From NCBI RefSeq assembly GCF_001543895.1, contig NZ_JYIJ01000012.1, positions 1 to 64,000 on the forward strand: 64,000 bases of DNA. Reading direction: 5' to 3'. This stretch comes from Carbonactinospora thermoautotrophica (lineage in GTDB: Bacteria > Actinomycetota > Actinomycetes > Streptomycetales > Carbonactinosporaceae). The notes under the pieces were generated by a model. That model ran no database searches. It was not told where the DNA came from and saw only the letters and a list, made by a program, of their open reading frames with translations. Numbering within the stretch: position 1 is the stretch's first letter; the number at the start of each line of letters is the position of its first letter. This document shows positions 55,590-64,000 of this stretch, piece by piece. The translations under genes were made by a program, and so were the position numbers.

Positions 55590-56699
55590 TCAGCGCCGGA
55601 GCAGCTCCTGATAGACGGCGAGCACCTGCTGGACCGTGTCGACCTCGCCGGGCCAGGTCCGGGCCTGCTCCCGCCCCAGCTCGGCGAGCCGACGCCGCTC
55701 GGCCGGGTCGGCGAGCAGCCGGCTCACCGCGTCGGCCAGCCCGGCCGCGTCCCCGTACCGGACGAGCACCGCGGCGTCCCCGACCAGCTCGGGCACCCCG
55801 CCCACCCGGGTGGCGACCAGCGGCACGCCGGAGCGCAGCGCCTCCTGGGCGATGAGGGCCCGCGCCTCCCACCGGCTGGTCAGCACGGCCACGTCGGCGG
55901 CGGCGAGCAGGTCCGGCACGTCGTCCCGGTGCCCGAGCAGCCGGACCGGCAGCCGCTCGGCGTCGATGCGCGCCTGCAGCGGCTCACGCTCCGGGCCGTC
56001 GCCCGCGACCGCGACCAGCGGCGCCGGGTCCTGGCGGGCCCAGACGCCGGCCGCGTCGAGCAGCAGCCCGTAGGACTTTTGCGGCGCGAGCCGGCCCACG
56101 GCCAGCACCAGGGGCCGGTCGGTCGCGCCGAGTTCCTCCCGGATCTCCTTCGGGTCGCGCTTCGGATCCCCCAGCGAGGGCGCCGCCACCGGAGCGAACC
56201 GGGCGTCCAGCGCCCCCAACTCGCGCGCGCGGTCGACCAGGTCCGTCGACGCCCCTAGCGTGACATCGGCGCGGCGGGCCACCTGCCGCGCCAACCGCTC
56301 CAGCAGCGCCCGCTTCGGCCCGCCCGCGAGGATCGCGTTGTGCCAGGTCACAACCAGCGGAAGCCGCGTGGCGCGCCGCCGCCCGGCAGCCAGGCCGCTC
56401 AACATCCCGGCCCGCAGCCCGTGCGCGTGGACCACATCGGCGGTCTCGAAGAGCTCGCGCAGCCGCCGTACCGCGACCGCGTCGGTGACCGGGCGCGGAC
56501 CGGTCGCGATCTCGACCGCGCTGAACCGCGCGCCGACCGCCCGGAAGTCGAACCGCTTTTGCGTCTGCGCCGGCCCGGCCACCGTGACCGCGACCCCGCG
56601 CCCGCACAGCCCGGCCGCCAGCGACCGCACGTGCTGCCCGATGCCCCCAGTGCTGGTCGCGAGCACGAGCACCACGCTCAGCGGGAACCGTTCAGGCAC
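55590..56699 (-). CDS. Family 4 glycosyltransferase
   Basis: A 369-residue GT-B, GT4-type glycosyltransferase: STGGIGQHVRSLAAGLCGRG at the N-terminus, HAHGLRAGM, and in the donor domain RLAPQKSYGLLLDA, EARALIAQEALRSGVPLVATRVGGVPEL (EX7E). GTG 56699 has a perfect AAGGAGG, preferred over the longer frame. It lies before the MurJ-like flippase, so a surface-glycan or lipid-linked sugar role is likely. Sugar and acceptor unknown. Confidence 0.88.
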   Translation of the reverse strand: MPERFPLSVVLVLATSTGGIGQHVRSLAAGLCGRGVAVTVAGPAQTQKRFDFRAVGARFSAVEIATGPRPVTDAVAVRRLRELFETADVVHAHGLRAGMLSGLAAGRRRATRLPLVVTWHNAILAGGPKRALLERLARQVARRADVTLGASTDLVDRARELGALDARFAPVAAPSLGDPKRDPKEIREELGATDRPLVLAVGRLAPQKSYGLLLDAAGVWARQDPAPLVAVAGDGPEREPLQARIDAERLPVRLLGHRDDVPDLLAAADVAVLTSRWEARALIAQEALRSGVPLVATRVGGVPELVGDAAVLVRYGDAAGLADAVSRLLADPAERRRLAELGREQARTWPGEVDTVQQVLAVYQELLRR

Positions 56700-56760
56700 A
56701 CTGACCTCCTTTTCACGACGACCGCCACGGCGCGTCGGCGTCTGGGACCTCCCAGTGCGG

Positions 56761-58368
56761 TCACTGCGCCCTCCGCAGCAGCGCCCGCAGGTCACGGCCG
56801 TCGATCAGGACGGCGGCCAGGATGAAGACCCCCACGGCGACCAGCGCCGCCAGGACGGCCACGACCGCGTTGCACAACCAGCCCGGCGTGGCGAGCAGCC
56901 CGGCGGTCCACGCGCCCGCGCCGTACGCGAGCAGGCCGCCGAGCACGCCGGCGAGCGCGGCCCGGGGCAGGCCGGCAAGGGCGTCCGGGCCGGCGGTGCG
57001 GCGCACGGCGGTGACCAACGACACGCCGGCGAGCGTCATCCCGATCGTGTTTCCCAGCGCGAAGGCGACGACGGCGCGCTCGGGCGGCAGGAGGCGCGCG
57101 AGCACGACGTCGGCGATGATCACTGTGGCCCATCCGGCGACGGTCGTGGTGGCGGCGGCCCGGCCGTGGCCGGCAGCGTACAGGGCACGGCTGAGGAGGG
57201 CGACCAGGCCGTACCCCAGGAGCCCGGGCGCGAACGCGACCAGCGCGGTGGCCATGACCGCCGGCTTCGCCTCAGAGTTCGCGGTTGCCCCCAGGAAGAC
57301 CCGCGCCGCCGGATGCGCGCACGCCGCGAGCACCCCGGCGCCGAGGCTGGAGGCGAGCAGCACCGCCCGGGTCGTGGCGGCGACGGTCGCCCGGTACGCG
57401 TGCTGGTCCCCACCCTCGGCGTGGGCGGAGAACGCGGGGAAGGCGCTGGTGGCGATCGGCACGGCCAGCACCGCGTACGGCAGCAGGTACAGCGCCCAGG
57501 CGTAGTTGTAGACGGTGAGCGCGGTGCCCTGGCCTTGGTGGTTGCTCAGCAGGACCACGGTGAGGGTCGCCAGCTGCTGGGCGATCAGCGTGGCGATGCC
57601 GGCCCCCGCGAGCGACCAGGCACGCCCGCCGGCCCCGGGCGGGAACCGGAGAGCCGGGCGCAGCCGCAGCCCGGTGCCGCGCAGCGCGACCGCGTTGGTG
57701 AGCGCGAGCACGAGCACCCCGAGCGTGGTGCCGAGCGCGAGGACCAACTCGCCCGAGCGCGGCGTGGCCGAGGGCTCGCGGGGACCGGGGCCGTGCAGCA
57801 TGGCGAACGTCACGTACGTGACGATCACCACCAGGCTGGAGACCAGCGGTGCGAGCGCCGGCGCGAGGAAGCGCCGGCCGGCCTGGAGCACGCCGGACAG
57901 CACGACCGCGGCGCCGTACAGCGGAAGCTGCGGCAGGAACACCAGCAGCATCCGCGCCACCGTGGGCAGGAACGCCGCCTCCGCGCAGTCTGCGGGGGTG
58001 TCGAACAGCAGGGCCGCGAACGGGCGCGCGACCAGCATGCCGAGCACGGCAAGCGGGGTGAGCACCGCGAGCGCCCAGGTGAGCAGAGCGGAGACGACGT
58101 GCTCGGCCTCCTCGCGCGCGCCCCGGGCGAGCGGCCCGGCCAGCAGCGGCACGGTGACGCTGGCGAGCGCGCCGCCCGCGACGATCTCGAAGACGATGTT
58201 CGGCAGCTGGTTGGCGGTGTTGTACGCCTCGCTGAGGCAGTTGGTGCCGACGGTCCGGGAGAACACCAGCCAACGGCCGAACCCCACCACCCGGGACACC
58301 ACGGTGACAGCGGCGACCAGCACGGCGGCGCCGGCAAGGCCCTGCGCGACGCGGGTTCTCGTGGTCAC
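56761..58368 (-). CDS. MurJ/MviN-like lipid flippase
   Basis: A 535-residue polytopic membrane protein of the MOP superfamily with about 13-14 helices. It starts with the MurJ-like LAGAAVLVAAVTVVSRVVGFGRWLVF block, has AYNTANQLPNIVFEIVAGGALASV and LAVPIATSAFPAFSAHAEGG. MurJ relatives move lipid-linked saccharides across the membrane. It is a paralogue-type copy rather than the mvin gene near the origin, and is probably linked to the adjacent glycosyltransferase. GTG start. Confidence 0.87.
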   Translation of the reverse strand: MTTRTRVAQGLAGAAVLVAAVTVVSRVVGFGRWLVFSRTVGTNCLSEAYNTANQLPNIVFEIVAGGALASVTVPLLAGPLARGAREEAEHVVSALLTWALAVLTPLAVLGMLVARPFAALLFDTPADCAEAAFLPTVARMLLVFLPQLPLYGAAVVLSGVLQAGRRFLAPALAPLVSSLVVIVTYVTFAMLHGPGPREPSATPRSGELVLALGTTLGVLVLALTNAVALRGTGLRLRPALRFPPGAGGRAWSLAGAGIATLIAQQLATLTVVLLSNHQGQGTALTVYNYAWALYLLPYAVLAVPIATSAFPAFSAHAEGGDQHAYRATVAATTRAVLLASSLGAGVLAACAHPAARVFLGATANSEAKPAVMATALVAFAPGLLGYGLVALLSRALYAAGHGRAAATTTVAGWATVIIADVVLARLLPPERAVVAFALGNTIGMTLAGVSLVTAVRRTAGPDALAGLPRAALAGVLGGLLAYGAGAWTAGLLATPGWLCNAVVAVLAALVAVGVFILAAVLIDGRDLRALLRRAQ

Positions 58369-58435
58369 GTGCTGCTCCTGGATCCGCGACGGTCCGGCCG
58401 AGCGCTCGCCGGGCCTGTGACCGTCAGCGCCCCGG

Positions 58436-59266
58436 CTACGCCGGGCGCCGCCCCAGCCAGTCGATCGCGTTCAGGACGGGCGTGTCGGCGATCACCTTGG
58501 TGAAGCTCACCTTCTCGCTCGCCGCCATGAGCCCGATCAGGCCGGCCGCGCGGGCGAGAAGGCCGGCGCGGCTCGCCCGGGCCGCGGCGGCGAGGCCGAG
58601 CAGGGCACCGAGCGCGTTCGCCCCGGCGTCGCCGAGCATGGCGCGCTCCCGCAGGTCCTCGGGCAGCAGCGCGGCGGCGGCGCCGAGCGCGGGAGCGGAG
58701 ATGCCGGCGGCCGGGCCGCCGCGGAGCAGGCCGGGTGTCCCTGCGATGAGACCCGCCTTGATGGCCCGGCCGGGACGCAGGTCGAACAGGTTCACGACGT
58801 TGGCCGCGCCGGCGATCACCACTCCGGCGAGCACCTTGTCGACCAGCTTGTCCCGCAGCAGCGACCCGGCCAGCAGCCCGGTCGTGCCGATGCCGAGGAT
58901 CTTGACCGCGCCGCTGGTGACCTCGCCGTGGGCCAGCGCGCCGAGATGCCCCTTGAAGCCGCGCCGGTCACCGGAGCCGGCCAGGTCGTCGTACATGCCG
59001 AACGCGCCCGCGCCCAGGGCGGCGGCCACTCCGGCGGCCCGCAGCCGCGCCGGGACGCCGGGTGCGAGCGCGACCGCGCCGGCGGCGGCCGCCACGTACG
59101 CGGGGCCCTCCAGGAGGGTGACCGGCTCGCCGCGGTGGTTGTGGCGAACCCAGACCTTCTCCTCACGCGGCGGTCGGCGGGTGAGCGCCTCGAAGGCGAC
59201 ACGGGCGGCCGCCGCGCCGAGCGCGATCCCGAACCCGGCCGTGGCCAGGCGTCGTACCAAAGTCAC
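58436..59266 (-). CDS. MraY/WecA-like membrane protein
   Basis: A 276-residue hydrophobic protein with about 8 helices. It keeps hallmarks of polyprenyl-phosphate sugar-1-phosphate transferases: MYDDLAGSGDRRGFKGHLGAL (the DDxx-K region), NVVNLFDLRPGRAIK (the NAxNxxDG-like motif) and MLGDAGANALGALLG. It is shorter than MraY, so it may be a divergent relative. It lies with a flippase and glycosyltransferase, which supports a glycolipid role. GTG start. Confidence 0.78.
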   Translation of the reverse strand: MTLVRRLATAGFGIALGAAAARVAFEALTRRPPREEKVWVRHNHRGEPVTLLEGPAYVAAAAGAVALAPGVPARLRAAGVAAALGAGAFGMYDDLAGSGDRRGFKGHLGALAHGEVTSGAVKILGIGTTGLLAGSLLRDKLVDKVLAGVVIAGAANVVNLFDLRPGRAIKAGLIAGTPGLLRGGPAAGISAPALGAAAALLPEDLRERAMLGDAGANALGALLGLAAAARASRAGLLARAAGLIGLMAASEKVSFTKVIADTPVLNAIDWLGRRPA

Positions 59267-59292
59267 TGCTTCGGCTCCGTCTTGTTGGGTGT

Positions 59293-60252
59293 CTACTGGG
59301 TGGTCTGGCCGAGGACGTCGGAGAGCGGGCCGTCGGTGGTGCCGTGCACCCCGTACTGGCCCGACTTGCCCTTCATCTCGGCAACGAGGGCGAACACGAC
59401 CGAGACACGACCGGTGGCGGTGTCGGCCACGTCCACGGAGGAGGCGCGCGCGGCGAGCCTGCCGTCCTCGCGCATCTCCTTGATCAGGCCGCCGACGTCC
59501 GCGGCCTCTTCGGGACCGGCGAGCACGACGCCACGAGAGTGGGTGTCGAGCGCGGCGACCAGTGCCAGGTAGGCGGAATGGGCTTGCTTGGCCTGGCTCT
59601 GGTCGACGGCGTCCCCGGGCGCGGGCGGGGCCACCACGACCGCGAGCGTGCCGAGGTTGCCCGGGTTGTCCCGCACGTCGATGAATCCGGCCTCCCGGAA
59701 GGCGGTCAGGATCCGGGTACGCGGGCCGGTGGGCACACCGAGCTCGGTCTTCTGGGTGGTCGTGATCGCGTACGCCAGCTCGGTCGCGGCCCGGGCCTGC
59801 GGCGTGTTGCCCGGCAGCTTCAGCCCGGGCGGGGCCACGCTCGCGACCAGCGCGTCCAGGGCCTCGGCCTTGGTCCGGTCGGTGAACGACTCCTTGACCG
59901 CGACCCGGCCCGGCACGCTCGCGCCGGCCTGCCGCAACATCTCGACCAGGCTGTCGACCACCTGGGCCTCCGCACCCGGCAGGGCGACGACGACCACGCT
60001 CTCGCCCCTGAGCCGGTCCGCCACCAGGGTGGGGGCGGCCCGGTCGGCGAACTGGTCGCGGTACTGCACGTCGCGTTGCAGCTGGCGGATCTGGGAACGC
60101 AGGCTCTCGGCCTCGGTCTGGAGGCTCTTGGCCTCGGTGTTCAGCCGCTCGACCAGCGGCTGGTTGAAGACCGAGCTGCCCAGCACGATGCCGACGGTCA
60201 ACGCCAGGAAGATCGCGATGATCGAGACGACGTGATAGCGGAAGTCGATCAC
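59293..60252 (-). CDS. MctB-like copper transporter/porin-family protein
   Basis: A 319-residue protein with a single N-terminal membrane segment (FRYHVVSIIAIFLALTVGIVLG), then a coiled-coil-like region (about residues 35-65) and an alpha/beta extracytoplasmic domain. It matches the actinobacterial copper transporter MctB family by N-terminus and position after SteA. Its GTG start overlaps the steA stop (GTGA). The copper role is by family annotation only. Confidence 0.88.
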   Translation of the reverse strand: MIDFRYHVVSIIAIFLALTVGIVLGSSVFNQPLVERLNTEAKSLQTEAESLRSQIRQLQRDVQYRDQFADRAAPTLVADRLRGESVVVVALPGAEAQVVDSLVEMLRQAGASVPGRVAVKESFTDRTKAEALDALVASVAPPGLKLPGNTPQARAATELAYAITTTQKTELGVPTGPRTRILTAFREAGFIDVRDNPGNLGTLAVVVAPPAPGDAVDQSQAKQAHSAYLALVAALDTHSRGVVLAGPEEAADVGGLIKEMREDGRLAARASSVDVADTATGRVSVVFALVAEMKGKSGQYGVHGTTDGPLSDVLGQTTQ

Positions 60253-61430
60253 GTGAAGAGATCCTGTACCCAGAAGACGAACGATTCCCAGCGGGCCGTC
60301 AAGAAGGTCATGTACGCCTGACCCAGCGGCGAGACCCGCAACGTGACCAGCATGGTGGACAGGGCCGCGACGACCAGCATGAGCAGGGTCGAGGTGGAGA
60401 TCCGGCTGCGGTACAGCCGGCTCACGCCCTTGGCGTCCACGAGCTTGCCGCCCACCCGCAACCGGGTGAGGAACGTGCTTGCCATGCCGGCCCGTCCCTT
60501 GTCGAGGAACTCGACCAAGGTCGCGTGCGTGCCCACCGCGACGATCAGGCTCGCGCCCTTGTCGTCGGCGAGCAGCATGGCGATGTCCTCGCTGGTGCCG
60601 GTGGCCGGGAACACCACGTATGGCAGGCCGAGCTGCTCCAGCCGCTTGCGCCCGGGCGCGTACCCGTCGCGGTACGCGTGCACCACCAGCTCCGCCCCGC
60701 TGGTCAGCGCCGCGTCCGACACCGAGTCCATGTCGCCGACGATGAGGTCCGGCCGGTACCCGGCCTCGAGCAGCGCGTCGGCGCCTCCGTCCACCCCGAT
60801 CAGCACCGGCCGGTACTCGCGGATGTACGGCCGCAAGGTCGCGAGGTCCTCGCGGTAGTGGTAACCGCGCACGACGATCAGGCAGTGCCGGCCCTCCAGG
60901 CTGGTCCTGATGTCCGGCACGCCGACCCCGTCGAGCAGCAGCTCCCGCTCCCGGCGCAGGTACTCCATGGTATTGGCGGCGAACGCCTCCAGCTGCAGCG
61001 ACAGCCCGGCACGGGCGTTCTCCATGGCCGCCGCGACCGACTCGGCGGTCTGCCGGACGCCGGTGGCGACCACGGCGTCGCCGCGGTACAGGTCGTCGCC
61101 CTCCACCCGGATCCAGTCCCCCTCCTGGATCTTGGCCATGAGCTCCGGACCGACGCTGTCGATCAGTGGGATGCCGTGCTTGACCAGGATCTCCGGACCG
61201 AGGTTGGGGTAACGACCGCTGATGCTGGGGCTCGCGTTGATCACCGCCGCGGGCTGCCGGGCGACCAGCGCCTCGGCGGCCACGCGATCCAGGTCGACGT
61301 GGTCGATGACCGCGATCTCACCCGGCTGCAGCCGTTTGGTGAGGTTCTTGGTACGCCGATCCACCCGCGCGATCCCCGAGATGCCCGGTAACTGGGGAGC
61401 GCGTTGTCGACGTACGAGGGGGAGTCTCAT
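60249..61430 (-). CDS. steA: SteA-like septation protein
   Basis: A 393-residue protein: N-terminal domain with KRLQPGEIAVIDHVDLDRVAAEAL, INASPSISGRYPNLGPEIL; central thiamin-pyrophosphokinase-like domain (GVDGGADALLEAGYRPDLIVGDMDSVSD, then FPATGTSEDIAMLLA); C-terminal transmembrane region. This is the layout of the corynebacterial SteA, which acts with SteB in cell separation. ATG 61430 with AGGA upstream, not the long frame to 61826. The following MctB-like gene may be the SteB partner. Confidence 0.92.
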   Translation of the reverse strand: MRLPLVRRQRAPQLPGISGIARVDRRTKNLTKRLQPGEIAVIDHVDLDRVAAEALVARQPAAVINASPSISGRYPNLGPEILVKHGIPLIDSVGPELMAKIQEGDWIRVEGDDLYRGDAVVATGVRQTAESVAAAMENARAGLSLQLEAFAANTMEYLRRERELLLDGVGVPDIRTSLEGRHCLIVVRGYHYREDLATLRPYIREYRPVLIGVDGGADALLEAGYRPDLIVGDMDSVSDAALTSGAELVVHAYRDGYAPGRKRLEQLGLPYVVFPATGTSEDIAMLLADDKGASLIVAVGTHATLVEFLDKGRAGMASTFLTRLRVGGKLVDAKGVSRLYRSRISTSTLLMLVVAALSTMLVTLRVSPLGQAYMTFLTARWESFVFWVQDLFT

Positions 61431-61725
61431 CGCTGAAATCCTGCCACGGGTCACGGTGGGCTCGTCCAATCCGGCCCGGCCACCTCCGGCCTGACAGACA
61501 GGCACCTGTGGGCTCTCCCGATCACCCGCGTGACTTCGACCTGGAAACGCGCGAACGGCCGCGTTGTCGTCGGCTGGTTCCTGCTCGTGTAGCGAGTCGA
61601 TGGTTTGGGGGATCGCGGGGAACGGGTGCGGGTCTTTGTCGGGTGAGTTGGGGGTTGGAGTTTGAAGGAAGCTTGGGCCTGTTATCTCGCGCACCCGGAA
61701 GTTACGGGAGGCCCACGCGCCGTCC
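61431..61725. other. Intergenic region between recN and steA
   Basis: 295 bp without a supported gene; locally less GC-rich around 61595-61680 (GTTTGGGGGATC, GGGTGAGTTGGGGGTTGGAG). Probably holds the steA promoter. I see no hairpin or repeat that stands out. Confidence 0.4.
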
Positions 61726-63462
61726 TCACTGCGCCTTGGCGGCGGCCGCGGCGGCGAGCAGCTCCTCGGCATGGGCGCGCGCCAGCTCGGAGTCCTCCAG
61801 CCCGGCGAGCATGCGGGAGAGTTCACGCACGCGCTCCTCCTCGTCCAGTGCGATGACGCCGCTGCGGGTCACGGTCCCGTCGTCGGCCTTCACGACGAGG
61901 AGATGCCGGTCGGCAAACGCGGCCACCTGCGGCAGGTGGGTGACCACGATGACCTGGGCGGAGCGCGCGAGCTTGGCCAGTCGCTTGCCGATTTCGACCG
62001 CCGCCTTGCCGCCCACGCCCGCGTCGACCTCGTCGAACACGAAGGTGGGCACCGGGTCGGCGCCGGCGAACACCACCTCCACCGCGAGCATCACGCGGGA
62101 CAGCTCACCGCCGGAAGCACCCTTGGCGAGCGGGCGCGGCACCGCGCCAGGGTGAGGGGTGAGGAGAATCTCCACGTCGTCCACGCCGTGCGGCCCGTAC
62201 GCGTACCTGGCGCCGTCGATCTCCAGCCCGTCCGGGTCCTCCGTCCGGCTGACCGCGACCTGGACGCGGGCGTGCGGCATGGCCAGCTGGGTCAGCTCGG
62301 CGGTCACCGCGGCGCCGAACCGCTCGGCGGCCGCCCGCCGGGCCGCGGAGATCTCCGCGGCCAGCGCGGACAGCTCCGCGCGCAGCTCGGCCTGCTCGGC
62401 CTGCAGCTCGTCGACGCGCTCGTCGTCGCCCTCCAAGTCGGCGAGCCGCTTGCCGGCCTGCTCGGCCCAGGCGAGCACATCCTCGATCGTGTCGCCATAC
62501 TTGCGCATCAGCCCGGTGAGCGTGGCCTGGCGCTCCTGTAGCGCGGCGAGCCGGGCCGGATCGGCGTCGACGTTCTCCGCGTACGAGGCCAGGTCGGTGG
62601 CCACGTCGGACAGCAGATAGCTGACCTCGGCGAGCCGGTCGGCCAGTTCGGCGAGCGCCGGATCGTGGTGGCGCACGTGCTCCAGCGCGGACCGCGCGGC
62701 GCCGACCAAGCCGACCGCGTCCACCCCGTCGGCGGCGGCCGGGTCGCCGAGCAGGGCTTCGTGCGCGCCGGTGGCGGCGGTCTTCAGCGCGTCGGCGTGG
62801 CTGAGCCGCTCGATCTCGGCGGCCAGCTCGGCGTCCTCCCCCGGCTGCGGCGCGGCCGCCTCGATCTCCGCCAGGCCGTACCGGAGCAGGTCCGCCTCCT
62901 GGGCGCGCTCGCGGGCGCGGGCGGTGATCTCGTGCAGCTGGGCGGTCACCTCGCGTAGCCGCTCGTACGCGGTCACATACCGGCTGAGCGGCACCGCGAC
63001 GGCCTCGCCGGCGTACCGGTCCAAGGCGGCCCGCTGACGCGCCGGGTTGAGCAGCTGCTGCTGCTCGGACTGGCCGTGCACCGCGATCAGGTCGCCGGCC
63101 AGCTCGCCGAGCACCCCGACCGGGACCGCGCGCCCGCCGAGGTACGCCCGCGACCGGCCCTCGGCGGAGATGGTACGCGTGATGAGCAGCTCGTCGTCGT
63201 CCAGCTCGGCACCCGCCTCCAGCGCCCGCGCCGCGGCCGGGCCGGCCGGGTCGACCGCGATGCGCCCCTCGACGCTCGCCCCGTTCGCGCCGGGGCGGAC
63301 CAGGCTCGAGTCGCCGCGGCCGCCGAACAGCAGGCCGAGCCCGGTCACGACCATGGTCTTGCCGGCACCGGTCTCACCGGTGATGACGGTGAAACCGCGG
63401 GAGAGCTTGAGCAGAGCGTCGTCGATCACCCCGAGCCCACGGATCCGCATCTCGAGCAGCAC
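61726..63462 (-). CDS. recN: DNA repair protein RecN
   Basis: A 578-residue SMC-like ATPase: MRIRGLGVIDDALLKLSRGF then TGETGAGKTMVVTGLGLL (Walker A) at the N-terminus, a long coiled coil in the middle (about residues 150-370), and SGGELSRVMLAVEVVF (signature) with FVFDEVDAGVGGKAAVEIG (Walker B) at the C-terminus. It acts in double-strand break repair. GTG start at 63462, where the protein has the usual RecN N-terminus. 11 bp after nadK. Confidence 0.95.
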   Translation of the reverse strand: MLLEMRIRGLGVIDDALLKLSRGFTVITGETGAGKTMVVTGLGLLFGGRGDSSLVRPGANGASVEGRIAVDPAGPAAARALEAGAELDDDELLITRTISAEGRSRAYLGGRAVPVGVLGELAGDLIAVHGQSEQQQLLNPARQRAALDRYAGEAVAVPLSRYVTAYERLREVTAQLHEITARARERAQEADLLRYGLAEIEAAAPQPGEDAELAAEIERLSHADALKTAATGAHEALLGDPAAADGVDAVGLVGAARSALEHVRHHDPALAELADRLAEVSYLLSDVATDLASYAENVDADPARLAALQERQATLTGLMRKYGDTIEDVLAWAEQAGKRLADLEGDDERVDELQAEQAELRAELSALAAEISAARRAAAERFGAAVTAELTQLAMPHARVQVAVSRTEDPDGLEIDGARYAYGPHGVDDVEILLTPHPGAVPRPLAKGASGGELSRVMLAVEVVFAGADPVPTFVFDEVDAGVGGKAAVEIGKRLAKLARSAQVIVVTHLPQVAAFADRHLLVVKADDGTVTRSGVIALDEEERVRELSRMLAGLEDSELARAHAEELLAAAAAAKAQ

Positions 63463-63473
63463 GGCACCTGACC

Positions 63474-64000
63474 TTACGATCCCTCGGGAACAGAGTCAGC
63501 CCGGCCACCCCGCCAGCCGCGCACGGGCAGCGCGAACTTGGCCACGAGCCGATCGGTGAACGGCGCCCGATGCAGCCGGGCGAACCGGACCGGCTGCTTG
63601 CCGCGTCGTACCTCGATCCGGGCCCCGGGTGGCAGCTCCACGGTACGACGGCCGTCGCACCACAGGACACCTCCAGGGGTCTCCGGTAGCACCTCCACGG
63701 CGAGCACCGAGTCCGGGGAGACGACCAGCGCCCGGCTGAACAGCGCGTGCGCGCTGATCGGCACCATGAGCAGCGCCTCGACCTCGGGCCAGACGACCGG
63801 GCCGCCGCAGGAGAACGCGTACGCGGTCGAGCCGGTCGGGCTGGCGCACACCACGCCGTCGCAGCCCCAGCGGGACAGCGGACGACCGTCGATCTCGACG
63901 ACCAGCTCCAGCATGCGCTGCCGGGACGCCTTCTCCACCGAGGCCTCGTTGAGCGCCCAGTTCTCGTGGATGAGGTCGCCGTTCTGCTGGACGCAGACGT
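63474..64000 (-). CDS. nadK: NAD kinase, C-terminal part (runs off window)
   Basis: The C-terminal ~175 residues of an NAD kinase; the N-terminal third, with the GGDG motif, lies beyond the right edge. Visible are LNEASVEKASRQRMLELVVEIDG and the NAD-binding GCDGVVCASPTGSTAYAFSCGGP. Makes NADP from NAD with ATP. The nadK-recN-steA order is conserved in actinomycetes. Confidence 0.95.
   Translation of the reverse strand, partial: VCVQQNGDLIHENWALNEASVEKASRQRMLELVVEIDGRPLSRWGCDGVVCASPTGSTAYAFSCGGPVVWPEVEALLMVPISAHALFSRALVVSPDSVLAVEVLPETPGGVLWCDGRRTVELPPGARIEVRRGKQPVRFARLHRAPFTDRLVAKFALPVRGWRGGRADSVPEGS

Overview
The window is high-GC actinobacterial DNA. Tight ATGA/GTGA gene overlaps, many GTG starts and the core gene order on the right (der, cmk, tyrA, aroH, rluB, scpB, scpA, parA, ald, nudix, pyrG, murJ-like, mctB-like, steA, recN, nadK) point to an actinomycete. 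Streptosporangiales is possible but not proven. It divides into three parts: a biosynthetic gene cluster (1 to about 36.1 kb), a scar of nested broken insertion sequences (about 36.2 to 42.6 kb), and conserved chromosome from a tRNA-Pro(GGG) gene at 42786 onward.

The cluster encodes a chlorinated, glycosylated indolocarbazole of the rebeccamycin/AT2433 type. A minus-strand operon carries the aglycone genes: RebO-like amino acid oxidase, RebD-like chromopyrrolic acid synthase, RebC-like FAD monooxygenase and RebP-like P450. Diverging from it, a plus-strand arm reads RebG-like N-glycosyltransferase, RebM-like sugar O-methyltransferase, a second P450, RebR-like LuxR regulator, RebF-like flavin reductase, RebU-like antiporter and a RebH-like tryptophan 7-halogenase. 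Downstream of the aglycone operon lies a second halogenase that closely resembles PyrH (tryptophan 5-halogenase). It is followed by an uncharacterised protein, an MHS transporter, an O-methyltransferase, an NDP-glucose synthase and another MFS protein. At the far left are genes for a second, amino-deoxy sugar (2,3-dehydratase, DegT aminotransferase, TylM1-like N-methyltransferase) and its own glycosyltransferase. No 4,6-dehydratase or 3-ketoreductase is present, so these must lie elsewhere.

The most interesting points are these. Two tryptophan halogenases of different predicted regiospecificity occur in one bisindole cluster. Both are preceded by the same 19-nt block at exactly the same distance (48 nt) from the start codon. 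A MarR-SNF2-SWIM operon, divergent from an efflux pump, sits inside the cluster and could be an inducible resistance module. The order G-M-P450-R-F-U-H matches the rebeccamycin cluster as I recall it, except that the O-D-C-P block is moved to the opposite strand.

The IS scar can be read layer by layer. An IS21-type element with a 5-bp target duplication sits inside an IS110-type transposase gene, and removing it restores the reading frame exactly. That IS110 copy is in turn cut by an IS256-type element. The scar also holds a broken aminoglycoside-phosphotransferase-like gene, an IS3 remnant and the C-terminal end of a tyrosine integrase next to the 3' end of tRNA-Pro, which suggests an old integrative element at that tRNA. 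To the right, genes are conserved, mostly minus-strand and intact. No CRISPR array or rRNA gene was seen.
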